Assembly: GCF_014653155.1 (NCBI RefSeq)
Contig: NZ_BNAF01000016.1
Span: 1 to 64,000 of the forward strand
DNA: 64,000 nt
Source: Sphingobacterium griseoflavum
GTDB lineage: Bacteria; Bacteroidota; Bacteroidia; Sphingobacteriales; Sphingobacteriaceae
Direction: 5' to 3'
A program made the position numbers and the translations under genes. Each line of letters begins with the position of its first letter. Position 1 is the first letter of the stretch. Below the pieces are notes generated by a model that saw only the letters and a program-made list of their open reading frames with translations, was not told the origin of the DNA and made no database searches. Shown here piece after piece: positions 28,190-36,422 of the stretch.

Positions 28190-28765
28190 TTATAAACCGA
28201 AGTAACAAGATCGACAGCGCGGCTCATAGCTTTCCTTTTCTCCGAGTAAAACCCTTTCTTCATTTGACGTGATCCGGTAGGAATAGGTGGCGGGAGCGCC
28301 GCACTGCACACATACCGCATGCACTTTCGTCACGTGTTCGGCGATGGCCATCAAGGCGGGGATAGGGCCAAAGGGCAAGCCTTTGAAGTCCATGTCAAGT
28401 CCTGCGACGATAACACGGACACCTCTATTGGCGAGCTGCACACAAACATGAGGCAGCTCATCGTCAAAAAATTGGGCTTCGTCGATGCCCACCACCTTCG
28501 TTTCTGCACTCAAAAGCAGAATGGCTGCGGAATGTGAAATTGGCGTTGATGGGATGCTATTCTTATCATGTGAGATCACAGAAGCATCGCTATATCGAAT
28601 GTCAATGGCAGGCTTAAAAATCTCGACTGGCAGCTTGGCAAACTGCGCGCGCTTCATGCGCCGGATAAGCTCTTCTGTTTTTCCGGAGAACATGGATCCA
28701 CAAATGACCTCTATACTCCCAACCTGGGTGTTTTTTTGGATAAAAGTATGTTCGGAAAACAGCAT
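28190..28765 (-). CDS. tdk: Thymidine kinase, TK1-like
   Basis: A 191-residue enzyme with Walker A GSMFSGKTEELI near residue 23, the DEAQFF motif near 98, and a C-terminal zinc site made from CVQCG and CRSC. It phosphorylates thymidine to dTMP for pyrimidine salvage. Standard length for the type II family. It is divergent from the 28974 gene, and its stop lies about 130 bases beyond the peroxidase terminator. Confidence 0.95.
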   Translation of the reverse strand: MLFSEHTFIQKNTQVGSIEVICGSMFSGKTEELIRRMKRAQFAKLPVEIFKPAIDIRYSDASVISHDKNSIPSTPISHSAAILLLSAETKVVGIDEAQFFDDELPHVCVQLANRGVRVIVAGLDMDFKGLPFGPIPALMAIAEHVTKVHAVCVQCGAPATYSYRITSNEERVLLGEKESYEPRCRSCYFGL

Positions 28766-28973
28766 CTATTTGTTTTAATGGGTGATAAGCAGCGGATTAA
28801 CGGAGGCTAAAACTTCTGCTTGAACCGTGCTAATATCGAAATTATATCTTAAATTTGAAGGAGGGAAATGAGCCTGGACATGGAATGGTATAGCTATCAG
28901 TTCTTTTCCTTTTCCACAGACCATCTATAATGGCCTGAAGGTACTGCTCCTACAAAATATAAAAAAGACAAAT

Positions 28974-29999
28974 ATGGCGTATACAAAAGATTCTATTTTT
29001 TCGAAGATCGGTGAATTGTTGGTTGAACTTAATGAAGGCTACGCAGGGCTGTCCGAAGGCAAACAAGAGGATCGGGCGACTGCGATCGTATTGATGGAAG
29101 CACAAGCGAAATTTTTAGCAACGCATTTCGAGGTTTTCGGACAGCTTTCAAGAGATAGCGGTTCTCATGCCTCATCGAATGCTTCGATCCCAACAGTCGA
29201 TCATACTGTGGATCACGCGCAAGCAGCTGTTTTGCCGGCCGAGGAAAAAGAGGAACAGAAAGAGGAGATTGTTTTTACGCCGCCGGTAGTTTCTTCCACT
29301 GATGCCGAGGATAAACAGCCAATTGAAGAGGAAATTGTTGAAACGGATAAAAAAGCGGGGGATCCAGCTACGGACAGCGAATCGGTGACAGCAAAAAGTG
29401 AATCCGAAGTGGAAGAAAAACCGGAGCAGGCCGAAAGAGATTCGACATCACAAACGCTATTTAGTCCACCTGTCTCGCATAATGAACCCGTAAATCAACC
29501 GGTAGCTGTAGAAGAAGAACGGGATGCGTCAACGCAAAAGCCGGAAGAGAAGCAGCCGCAGGCACCAGCACCATCTGAGGAACGTGTGGTTGTGCAAGAG
29601 GTGATTCAAGAGCCCAAGCAAATTGTGATTGAAAATAGCCCCGCCGCAGAGGAACGAAAGCCTGCGAGACCCCTCACGCTCAATGAGATGCTGCAACAAC
29701 AGCGTACAGCAGCTCTCGGCCAATCGGCTACCATTGCTTCCCAGCCATCAAAAAGCCAAGAGCGCGTGGTTGATCTGAAGTCTGTGATCAATCTCAATGA
29801 CAAGCTTTTGTTTATCAAAGATTTGTTTAATGGTTACTCTTTGGCCTACAGCGAGGCCATCGAGCTTTTAAATCGGTATAATAGTTTTGCCGAGGCCGAT
29901 GTGTTTCTACAGACAAACTATGCGTTGAAGAACAACTGGGGGGACAAGCCTCAAACAGTAGAGAAGCTATATGCGGTGCTTCGTAAAAAATTTATGTAA
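28974..29999 (+). CDS. Conserved Sphingobacteriaceae protein of unknown function
   Basis: A 341-residue cytoplasmic protein in three parts. The helical N-terminus (residues 1-60, SIFSKIGELLVELNEGYAGL) is followed by a long disordered Glu/Pro/Ser-rich middle (about 70-250). The compact helical C-terminus runs from VDLKSVINLNDKLLFIKDLF to the end and is the most conserved-looking part. I know no function. The acidic linker between two folded ends suggests a bridging or scaffold role, which is only an inference. It is followed by a strong terminator. Confidence 0.75.
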   Translation: MAYTKDSIFSKIGELLVELNEGYAGLSEGKQEDRATAIVLMEAQAKFLATHFEVFGQLSRDSGSHASSNASIPTVDHTVDHAQAAVLPAEEKEEQKEEIVFTPPVVSSTDAEDKQPIEEEIVETDKKAGDPATDSESVTAKSESEVEEKPEQAERDSTSQTLFSPPVSHNEPVNQPVAVEEERDASTQKPEEKQPQAPAPSEERVVVQEVIQEPKQIVIENSPAAEERKPARPLTLNEMLQQQRTAALGQSATIASQPSKSQERVVDLKSVINLNDKLLFIKDLFNGYSLAYSEAIELLNRYNSFAEADVFLQTNYALKNNWGDKPQTVEKLYAVLRKKFM

Positions 30000-30011
30000 C
30001 GTTGTTACGGA

Positions 30012-30050
30012 TAAAAGACAGGCTTTCCATAGCGGAAAGCCTGTCTTTTA
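30012..30050. terminator. Bidirectional terminator
   Basis: A perfect 17-bp stem, TAAAAGACAGGCTTTCC with its complement at 30034-30050, around ATAGC. It separates the convergent genes ending at 29999 and 30057. Confidence 0.92.
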
Positions 30051-30056
30051 TCGATG

Positions 30057-30554
30057 TTAAACAATGTCAAATTTGACCCAATCTTGGCCCTGTCGTCCGT
30101 AAATAAAATATTTTGGCTGAATAATCTCTGCACAGATTTCCACATCACGAAGAAAATCGTCGTTGTGATCACCAAGATCGCTTTTCTGTACAATGAAAAT
30201 TTGATTGGAACGAAGGGCGTTTGTCCGGTTTAAAAGATCATCTTCCATTAGTATGCCCATTTCTCCGTAAAGGCTTTCATTGTTTTGGATAATCAATAGG
30301 ATATCGGGATTATCGAATTTTTCGGCGAGCAGTTTCCCCCCTGCAATCTGCACCATGTCGGAAAACTTTTCATTATACACCGGTTGAAATCCCGTATCTT
30401 GCCGGACCAGCAGTACCGATGGACGCTGTTCGAGCGGAATGAATTTAAGTTTGTGGAGCAGGATACTAATTTCTTCGTCGAGGACTGATGCTTCCTGTGG
30501 TGCTAGTTGTTGTTTCTCGGCCAATAGGGCTGTATAAAAATGAAGTTCTGCCAT
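30057..30554 (-). CDS. Cytoplasmic protein resembling one lobe of an ABC periplasmic-binding fold
   Basis: A 165-residue protein starting MAELHFYTALL at 30554; the longer frame to 30674 adds residues without support and would run up to the ybaB start. A helical start leads to RPSVLLVRQDTGFQPVYNEKFSDMVQIAGG and PDILLIIQNNES, which look like the C-terminal lobe of BtuF/FepB-type binding proteins. There is no signal peptide, N-terminal lobe or ABC transporter nearby. The resemblance is weak and no function can be given. Confidence 0.55.
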   Translation of the reverse strand: MAELHFYTALLAEKQQLAPQEASVLDEEISILLHKLKFIPLEQRPSVLLVRQDTGFQPVYNEKFSDMVQIAGGKLLAEKFDNPDILLIIQNNESLYGEMGILMEDDLLNRTNALRSNQIFIVQKSDLGDHNDDFLRDVEICAEIIQPKYFIYGRQGQDWVKFDIV

Positions 30555-30674
30555 GCTAATCTTTTGCTGGGGCAAAGTTACGGAAGCAAGGCTTAAGAAC
30601 CTAATCCATCCATTGTATGTGAATGAATGGCATATATTTTGTAAATTGCTTACTGGAAAAAAAGAAGTCAACAT

Positions 30675-30989
30675 ATGTTCGATAAATTAATGGAGGCCCA
30701 GCAGAAGGCCGAAGAGACTAAAAAAAGGTTAGACCATGTCACTGTTTCAGGCGAGGCAGAAGGTGGGAAGATCAAGGTAATCGCCACCGCGAATAAGGAG
30801 ATCAAAGAAATCGTGATCGATCCAGCATTTCTCGCTGCGGCGGATAAAGAAGAGTTGGAGGAACTCCTTGTAGTAGCATTAAATAAAACCCTTGTCCAAG
30901 CGGAAAATGTGAGCCAGTCAGAGATGCAGGCCATGTCACAGGATTTGCTTGGCGGATTAGGTGGATTAGGGAATTTGTTTAACAAATAG
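30675..30989 (+). CDS. ybaB: YbaB/EbfC family nucleoid-associated protein
   Basis: A 104-residue protein. MFDKLMEAQQKAEETKKRLDHV opens the family, VSGEAEGGKIKVIATANKEI and VIDP in the middle are characteristic, and the C-terminus is Gly-rich (LLGGLGGLGNLF). It binds DNA as a dimer. Close to its usual 100-110 residues. It starts 10 bases ahead of the hydrolase gene, with which it probably shares a transcript. Confidence 0.92.
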   Translation: MFDKLMEAQQKAEETKKRLDHVTVSGEAEGGKIKVIATANKEIKEIVIDPAFLAAADKEELEELLVVALNKTLVQAENVSQSEMQAMSQDLLGGLGGLGNLFNK

Positions 30990-30999
30990 CAGTTAACCT

Positions 31000-31683
31000 A
31001 TGCATGTAACATACTATGGGCAGTCGTGTGTAGCCTTCGATTTTGGTGGGACTAATGTGTTATTGGATCCCTTTATTTCTTACAACGACTTGGCCAAACA
31101 TATTGATGTGGACACGTTGCGTCCCGATTATATCTTTTTAAGCCATTGCCATCAAGATCACGTTGCTGATCTCGTGAAGGTACAGCAGAACAGTGGTGCG
31201 AAAGTAGCTGCCATCGTGGAAACGGCCGCTTGGGTCCGTAAACAGGGAGTTCCAAAGGAGCGGGTGATCGAATATAACTTTGGAGGGACATTGCGCCTCC
31301 CTTTCGGAGATGTGAAAATGGTTTATGCCTTGCATACCAATAGCACGCCAGCAGGCGAGTATGCTGGTGTAGCAGCAGGCTACGTATTCTTCGTGGAGGA
31401 TAAGAAGATCTATTTTGCGGGAGATACGGGACTTACCATGGAAATGAAGCTTTTGGAAGACTTGGAACTCGATTGGGCTTTCCTGCCTATCGGTGGGCAC
31501 TACACCATGGATGTTGATGATGCCATAAAAGCCGCTCGTTTTGTCAACTGCAAAAATGTAGTTGGTATACATTACGATACATTTCCGCCGATCAGCATCG
31601 ACGCAGCAGAAGCTAAGGCAAAATTTGAGGGCAATGGTCTGCAATTGTTCCTTCCCGGAATCGGCGAGTCGATGGCGTTATAG
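31000..31683 (+). CDS. Metallo-beta-lactamase-fold hydrolase, UPF0173 family
   Basis: A 227-residue protein with the metal-binding motif LSHCHQDHVADL (HxHxDH) near residue 47, AGDTGLTMEM near 140 and GGHYTMDVDDA near 167, the usual UPF0173 pattern. It is a metal-dependent hydrolase of unknown substrate. A strong terminator follows. Confidence 0.88.
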   Translation: MHVTYYGQSCVAFDFGGTNVLLDPFISYNDLAKHIDVDTLRPDYIFLSHCHQDHVADLVKVQQNSGAKVAAIVETAAWVRKQGVPKERVIEYNFGGTLRLPFGDVKMVYALHTNSTPAGEYAGVAAGYVFFVEDKKIYFAGDTGLTMEMKLLEDLELDWAFLPIGGHYTMDVDDAIKAARFVNCKNVVGIHYDTFPPISIDAAEAKAKFEGNGLQLFLPGIGESMAL

Positions 31684-31710
31684 CTTTCTGGAAAGCAAAC
31701 CGCGCAAAAG

Positions 31711-31740
31711 AAAAGCCATTTCGAAAACGAAATGGCTTTT
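31711..31740. terminator. Bidirectional terminator
   Basis: AAAAGCCATTTCG and CGAAATGGCTTTT form a perfect 13-bp stem around AAAA, between the convergent genes ending at 31683 and 31757. Confidence 0.92.
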
Positions 31741-31756
31741 CTTTTTACAGGTGCAT

Positions 31757-32611
31757 TTATTTTTTTGCTCTGTTGATATGGAATACGACGAGGTCGTCTA
31801 TCGGAGACCGCAAAATTTTGCCCACCTTCATGTTGTAGTGGTTGGCCTTTTCCTCCAGTACATTTCTGAAGTTGTAACCAACCGACCCAATGCAATTGAA
31901 CGTATAGTTTTGATAATCTGGATACTTGCTGACCAGATTGCTAAAAAAGGCCTCAAACGCATCGTCTACAATTTGACGGGTATATTGAATGTTGACATTG
32001 TTGTCATAGACAAACTTGCTAAAGCTTGCACAAAATCTATTGGCCAATGGTTTCGTGTACACATTGTCCATTATTTCATCCGGCGTGAGTTTGTAGGTCT
32101 CGAAGAAAGATTTAGCAACGTCCTCCGGCATCAATCCGCGGATAAAATCCGTGAGTAATTTCTTGCCGATATAGCTCCCGCTTCCTTCGTCGCCCAAGAT
32201 ATAGGCAGCCGAATCTATGTTATACGTGATTTCCTGACCATCGTAGATACAGGTATTTGTTCCAGTTCCCAAAATAGCAGCAAATCCTGGTTGGTCGCCC
32301 AATAACGCACGGGCTGCGGCCAATAGATCGTGCCCAATCTCCACTCGGGCACTCGGGAATACTTTTTGCATAGCTACTTCCACGATCTTTGCTTTCTCTT
32401 CATTGTGCACACCTGCACCGTAATAATTTACTTCCTCAATTTTGTCCAAAGGAAGGTCTCCAGGAAGACCCTTTTTCAACGAATTAACAATGTAGTCACT
32501 GTCAACGAAGTAAGGGTTGTATCCCTCCGTGTTGAAGTATATTTTTTTGTTTGAATCATCCAACAAACACCAGTTTGTTTTTGTTGATCCGCCGTCCGCA
32601 ATGATAATCAT
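31757..32611 (-). CDS. BadF/BadG-type N-acetylglucosamine-kinase-like protein, paralogue 2
   Basis: A 284-residue ASKHA protein. The phosphate loop is DGGSTKTNW (residues 6-14), phosphate 2 is LGTGTN near 110, and LGDEGSGSYIGKKLL near 140. This copy keeps the usual GGSTKT loop, so it is the better candidate for an active amino-sugar kinase feeding GlcNAc-6-phosphate into cell-wall recycling. It shares its length and most motifs with the gene at 26629. No nag genes are nearby. Confidence 0.82.
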   Translation of the reverse strand: MIIIADGGSTKTNWCLLDDSNKKIYFNTEGYNPYFVDSDYIVNSLKKGLPGDLPLDKIEEVNYYGAGVHNEEKAKIVEVAMQKVFPSARVEIGHDLLAAARALLGDQPGFAAILGTGTNTCIYDGQEITYNIDSAAYILGDEGSGSYIGKKLLTDFIRGLMPEDVAKSFFETYKLTPDEIMDNVYTKPLANRFCASFSKFVYDNNVNIQYTRQIVDDAFEAFFSNLVSKYPDYQNYTFNCIGSVGYNFRNVLEEKANHYNMKVGKILRSPIDDLVVFHINRAKK

Positions 32612-33187
32612 TATAGATTTGGTTTTATTGTGTTATTTTTTGTTTTCTTGCTGATTCTAAAAGCTAAAAGCTCTTCGAAAATACATTTTTAAGTTTATAA
32701 ATACGAATATCGCGAGCGAAAAAACTTTATTTCCAAGAGCGTTGTGGTAGATTATGGTGAAAAAACTGCTTCTAAACCCCTCTAACGTTGGTTTTGCTGG
32801 CGTACGTTTTTTTTGAAAGCTTAGTGTATTTTGTACAATAACCAGCCTGTTGTTCGTTGTATGCGTATACCGAGAGAGTAACCTGAAACCAAAAAAAAAA
32901 TAAAATTTATCTAAATTCAACTCCGTTATAAAACATTTTTGTTTAATACACGTTAATAAAGTATCCGTTCGAAAGTAAAAAAAATTATATAATTTCTTTG
33001 AATATACAAATGTTATGTTATTTTTGTGCCAATTCTCAGATTTATCCTTTTTTGAGGTGATCTAATGTAACTTTCATAAGTGAATCTTTACTACGTTTGG
33101 CAGGTTTTCGATTCGAAGCCACATCAGCTAAAATAGAGCGGATATATCAAATTGCAATAAAATCCTATATCTCATAATAAAAAGTTA
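32612..33187 (+). promoter_or_regulatory. Long intergenic region with rho promoter and leader
   Basis: The 576-base AT-rich gap contains one good promoter: TTTG at 32997-33000, 18 bases, then TATTTTTG at 33019-33026. Transcription from about 33033 gives a leader of some 155 bases before the rho ATG. Rho genes are commonly autoregulated through long leaders, so this one may be too. The left half carries the upstream region of the minus-strand kinase gene, with TATTTTCG as a weak -7 candidate. No gene is visible. Confidence 0.65.
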
Positions 33188-34669
33188 ATGGATATTAATG
33201 AACTAAATACCAAGCTCGTGTCGGAGTTACGCGAGATTGCAAAAGTATTGGGCATCGGTGATGTCGATAAACTACGCAAGCAAGAGTTGATTGATCGTAT
33301 TTCACTAATCGCTCAACAATCCGTTCAGGACGAGCCCAAAGAAGTAGCCGTGGCAGAAGAGGCTGAGCGCCCTCGGAAACGCGTTCGTACGTTGAAGACG
33401 GAACCTGTCGCCGTTACGAAGAGAACACCGACGGAGGAAATCAGGACCGAAAGCCTAACGCTTGACGAACCAGGGTCACGCGCTGCTACTCCGACAGAGC
33501 AGGTGCCTGCCCCTGCGAAAACAGAGAGTGCTGCACCTGTGCAGCCTACAGATTTTGACAATGTCATCGTGAATGAAGGCGTGCTTGAAATAATGCCTGA
33601 CGGTTATGGTTTCCTGCGTTCTTCCGATTACAACTACTTAACTTCACCGGATGATATCTATGTTTCCCAATCACAGATCAAATTATTCGGTTTAAAGACC
33701 GGCGACAATGTGCGCGGAAGTATCCGTCCCCCAAAGGAGGGCGAGAAATATTTTCCACTTGTACGGGTGGAGTCCATCAATGGACAAAATCCGGCCGAGA
33801 TCAGGGATCGGGTACCTTTTGATTATTTAACACCGTTGTTTCCGGATGAGAAACTGAATCTTGATTTGGGCATGGGCAACCATTCCACACGAATCATGGA
33901 TCTTTTCACACCCATCGGTAAGGGGCAACGTGGTTTGATCGTTGCGCAGCCAAAAACTGGTAAAACAAATTTATTGAAGGAAGTCGCTAATGCCATCGCG
34001 AAGAATCATCCGGAGGTTTACTTGATCATTTTGTTGATCGACGAACGTCCGGAAGAGGTGACGGATATGGCAAGAAACGTGCGTGCAGAGGTTATTTCTT
34101 CGACCTTTGATGAGCCTGCGGATCGCCATGTCAAGATTGCCAACATTGTTCTTGAGAAAGCAAAGAGAATGGTGGAATGTGGCCATGATGTTGTTGTCCT
34201 TTTGGATTCCATTACACGTTTGGCACGCGCCTACAATACAGTTGCTCCTGCGTCCGGCAAAATTTTATCCGGTGGTGTGGATGCAAATGCCCTGCATAAA
34301 CCGAAGCGTTTCTTTGGTGCGGCACGGAATATCGAAAATGGAGGTTCATTGACTATCTTGGCGACGGCGTTAACGGATACCGGATCGAAAATGGATGACG
34401 TGATCTTTGAAGAGTTTAAGGGGACGGGAAATATGGAGTTGCAGTTAGATCGCAAGCTTGCCAACAAACGTATTTTCCCAGCAATCGATCTGACTGCGTC
34501 CAGCACGCGCCGCGATGATTTGTTGGTGGATCGAGATACGCTCCAACGTATGTGGGTACTACGTAACCATCTGGCGGATATGAACTCCACAGAAGCCATG
34601 GAATTTTTGCTTACGCAAATGCGTGGTACAAAATCCAATGAGGAGTTTTTGATAAGTATGAATGGTTAA
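33188..34669 (+). CDS. rho: Transcription termination factor Rho
   Basis: A 493-residue hexameric RNA helicase. An N-terminal Rho-N helical domain (LVSELREIAKVLGI) is followed by a disordered charged insert at about residues 45-115. Then come the cold-shock-like RNA-binding domain (GVLEIMPDGYGFLRSSDYNYL), Walker A (AQPKTGKTNLLKE), Walker B (LIILLIDERPEEV) and the Q/R loops. About 75 residues longer than E. coli Rho because of the insert, as usual in Bacteroidota, where the insert is known to affect Rho activity. A terminator follows. Confidence 0.97.
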   Translation: MDINELNTKLVSELREIAKVLGIGDVDKLRKQELIDRISLIAQQSVQDEPKEVAVAEEAERPRKRVRTLKTEPVAVTKRTPTEEIRTESLTLDEPGSRAATPTEQVPAPAKTESAAPVQPTDFDNVIVNEGVLEIMPDGYGFLRSSDYNYLTSPDDIYVSQSQIKLFGLKTGDNVRGSIRPPKEGEKYFPLVRVESINGQNPAEIRDRVPFDYLTPLFPDEKLNLDLGMGNHSTRIMDLFTPIGKGQRGLIVAQPKTGKTNLLKEVANAIAKNHPEVYLIILLIDERPEEVTDMARNVRAEVISSTFDEPADRHVKIANIVLEKAKRMVECGHDVVVLLDSITRLARAYNTVAPASGKILSGGVDANALHKPKRFFGAARNIENGGSLTILATALTDTGSKMDDVIFEEFKGTGNMELQLDRKLANKRIFPAIDLTASSTRRDDLLVDRDTLQRMWVLRNHLADMNSTEAMEFLLTQMRGTKSNEEFLISMNG

Positions 34670-34691
34670 TACCAGCATTATTTGATATTTT

Positions 34692-34720
34692 TAAGCCATC
34701 CTTCATAAAAGGATGGCTTA
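34692..34720 (+). terminator. Intrinsic terminator after rho
   Basis: TAAGCCATCCTT (34692-34703) pairs with AAGGATGGCTTA (34709-34720), followed by ACTTTTTT. It lies 13 bases before the pssA start. Confidence 0.9.
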
Positions 34721-34733
34721 ACTTTTTTATTGC

Positions 34734-35414
34734 ATGAAAAAACATCTTCCCAATACACTCACCTGCTTGAATTTATTTTCTGGATGCTTAGGTGTGCTGT
34801 TTGCCTTGAAAGCATCATACCTGCCGATGTTTTACTGTGTATTGGCTTCGGGCGTATTTGATTTTTTTGATGGTATGTTGGCGCGTGCCTTGAACGTAAA
34901 GTCACATATCGGCAAAGAACTGGATTCATTGGCGGATATGGTGAGTTTTGGATTTTTGCCTGGCGCAGTTTTATATATGCTGCTTCAAGAAGCAAGCTCA
35001 TCAACCTATGTGCCTTATCTCGGTTTCGTTGTGACGGTTTTCTCTGCTTTACGGTTGGCGAAATTTAATGTGGACGATCGCCAAACCAACGATTTTATAG
35101 GACTAAATACCCCTATGAATACGTTTGTTATTGCCGCATTACCCTTTATCTCTCAAGATGTTGGTGCCATACGCAGCGTATACGTGTTATTGTTTTTAGT
35201 TATCCTGCTGAGTTTTCTTCTTATCTCTGAAATTCGATTGTTCAGTATGAAGCTTGTCACGTTGGCTTGGCGGCCGAATAAATTTAAGTATATCTTCGTC
35301 GTGCTGAGTATATTTTTAATTCTTTTCCTGAAATTTACCGCACTTCCGATTGTTTTGTTTCTTTATATCTTGCTTTCATTTCTTCATTTTGCCAATGGTT
35401 CGAATCAAGCTTGA
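34734..35414 (+). CDS. pssA: CDP-diacylglycerol--serine O-phosphatidyltransferase
   Basis: A 226-residue membrane enzyme with about seven helices. The CDP-alcohol phosphotransferase motif is DFFDGMLARALNVKSHIGKELDSLAD (D-G-A-R-G-D-D pattern) at about residues 43-68. It makes phosphatidylserine, the precursor of phosphatidylethanolamine. The start of NTLTCLNLFSGCLGV is typical of the Bacillus-type enzyme. It begins just after the rho terminator. Confidence 0.92.
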   Translation: MKKHLPNTLTCLNLFSGCLGVLFALKASYLPMFYCVLASGVFDFFDGMLARALNVKSHIGKELDSLADMVSFGFLPGAVLYMLLQEASSSTYVPYLGFVVTVFSALRLAKFNVDDRQTNDFIGLNTPMNTFVIAALPFISQDVGAIRSVYVLLFLVILLSFLLISEIRLFSMKLVTLAWRPNKFKYIFVVLSIFLILFLKFTALPIVLFLYILLSFLHFANGSNQA

Positions 35415-35477
35415 GTGCTTATTTAAATGGTGTTACCTCCGAGGCAAGGGGGTTAGGTAGCTTTGGCTTTTTACCTG

Positions 35478-35846
35478 CTATGGAGATAGAGCAAGCTCGT
35501 TCATATAGGTTTGTATTTCGGTGAGTAGCGTGTCAAATTGGGGAGAGAGCTCGGCAAACAACCTTTCTAACGCTTCGATGTTGTCCCCTTGTTTGGCAGC
35601 TGTCTCCAGTTCTTGCAATGCCGATTGAAGTTTCGTAGCGCCTATATATTCCATAGTGGGCTTGATGTGGTGAGCCTTGCTGGCAATCTCTGGGTTATGC
35701 GCGCTGCGCATCGCTTCCTCTAGCGCATCCCGGTCTACCGGTATCTGCACGAGATAAAGCGCTAGAAACTGATTAATGAGCGCAGCGTTTTGCATTAAAT
35801 TTGTTTGGATTGCTACAGGATCAATAAGGGTATATTTGTTCGTCAT
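35478..35846 (-). CDS. Histidine phosphotransfer (Hpt) domain protein
   Basis: A 122-residue four-helix protein. KAHHIKPTMEYIG near residue 55 has the phosphorylatable His context of Hpt domains. It would relay phosphate between a hybrid sensor kinase and a response regulator, none of which is nearby. The ATG at 35846 overlaps the folK stop in ATGA, which decides the start and implies translational coupling. An upstream in-frame start would lie inside folK. Confidence 0.8.
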   Translation of the reverse strand: MTNKYTLIDPVAIQTNLMQNAALINQFLALYLVQIPVDRDALEEAMRSAHNPEIASKAHHIKPTMEYIGATKLQSALQELETAAKQGDNIEALERLFAELSPQFDTLLTEIQTYMNELALSP

Positions 35847-36334
35847 TCGGCAATATTTAATTGATGTACAGGTAAGGAGTCGTTGCAAGCGGCAAGAAGT
35901 TCTTCATTAGATCTTTTGTTTACGGGATGTATGTAGGTCGGCGCAATTTCCACAAGCGGCATGAGTGTAAATTTTCGTAGAGGGATGTAAGGGTGTGGGA
36001 TAGATAAATTTGGTTCGGCGATGATCTCGCTGTTGTAGTACAAAATGTCAATATCTATCAGGCGGGCTCCCCATTTCTGCAAACGTACCCTCCCCAGGTC
36101 GCTTTCGATCTGCTGTAGCGCTTTTAATAGTGTGGGTGGCGACAACCTCGTGGATATCAGTAGCACTTGGTTAAGAAATGGCGGCTGATCCAACACACCC
36201 CAGGCCGCTGAGGAATAGATAGAAGATGCTTGCTGTATGGTTCCTACCTGTTGCTCTATTTTTCGGGCAGCGATGTGCAGCTGCCTAAGCGGCTCGCCCA
36301 AGTTGGCGCCCAATAGTATAAAAGCATCGTTCAT
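35843..36334 (-). CDS. folK: 2-amino-4-hydroxy-6-hydroxymethyldihydropteridine pyrophosphokinase
   Basis: A 163-residue HPPK. ILLGANLGEPLRQL opens it, RLIDIDILYYNSEII near residue 90 carries the two magnesium-binding aspartates, and LSIPHPYIPLRKFTLMPLVEIAP follows. It transfers pyrophosphate from ATP to the pterin in folate synthesis. It forms a two-gene unit with the Hpt protein through an ATGA overlap. Confidence 0.94.
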   Translation of the reverse strand: MNDAFILLGANLGEPLRQLHIAARKIEQQVGTIQQASSIYSSAAWGVLDQPPFLNQVLLISTRLSPPTLLKALQQIESDLGRVRLQKWGARLIDIDILYYNSEIIAEPNLSIPHPYIPLRKFTLMPLVEIAPTYIHPVNKRSNEELLAACNDSLPVHQLNIAE

Positions 36335-36422
36335 CCTTTAAATATAGTGCATATCTACATAAATTTCGCATTCTTCAAAAGAAACAATTAAATTAGGTCT
36401 TTGAAACAAGCAATCATATTAT

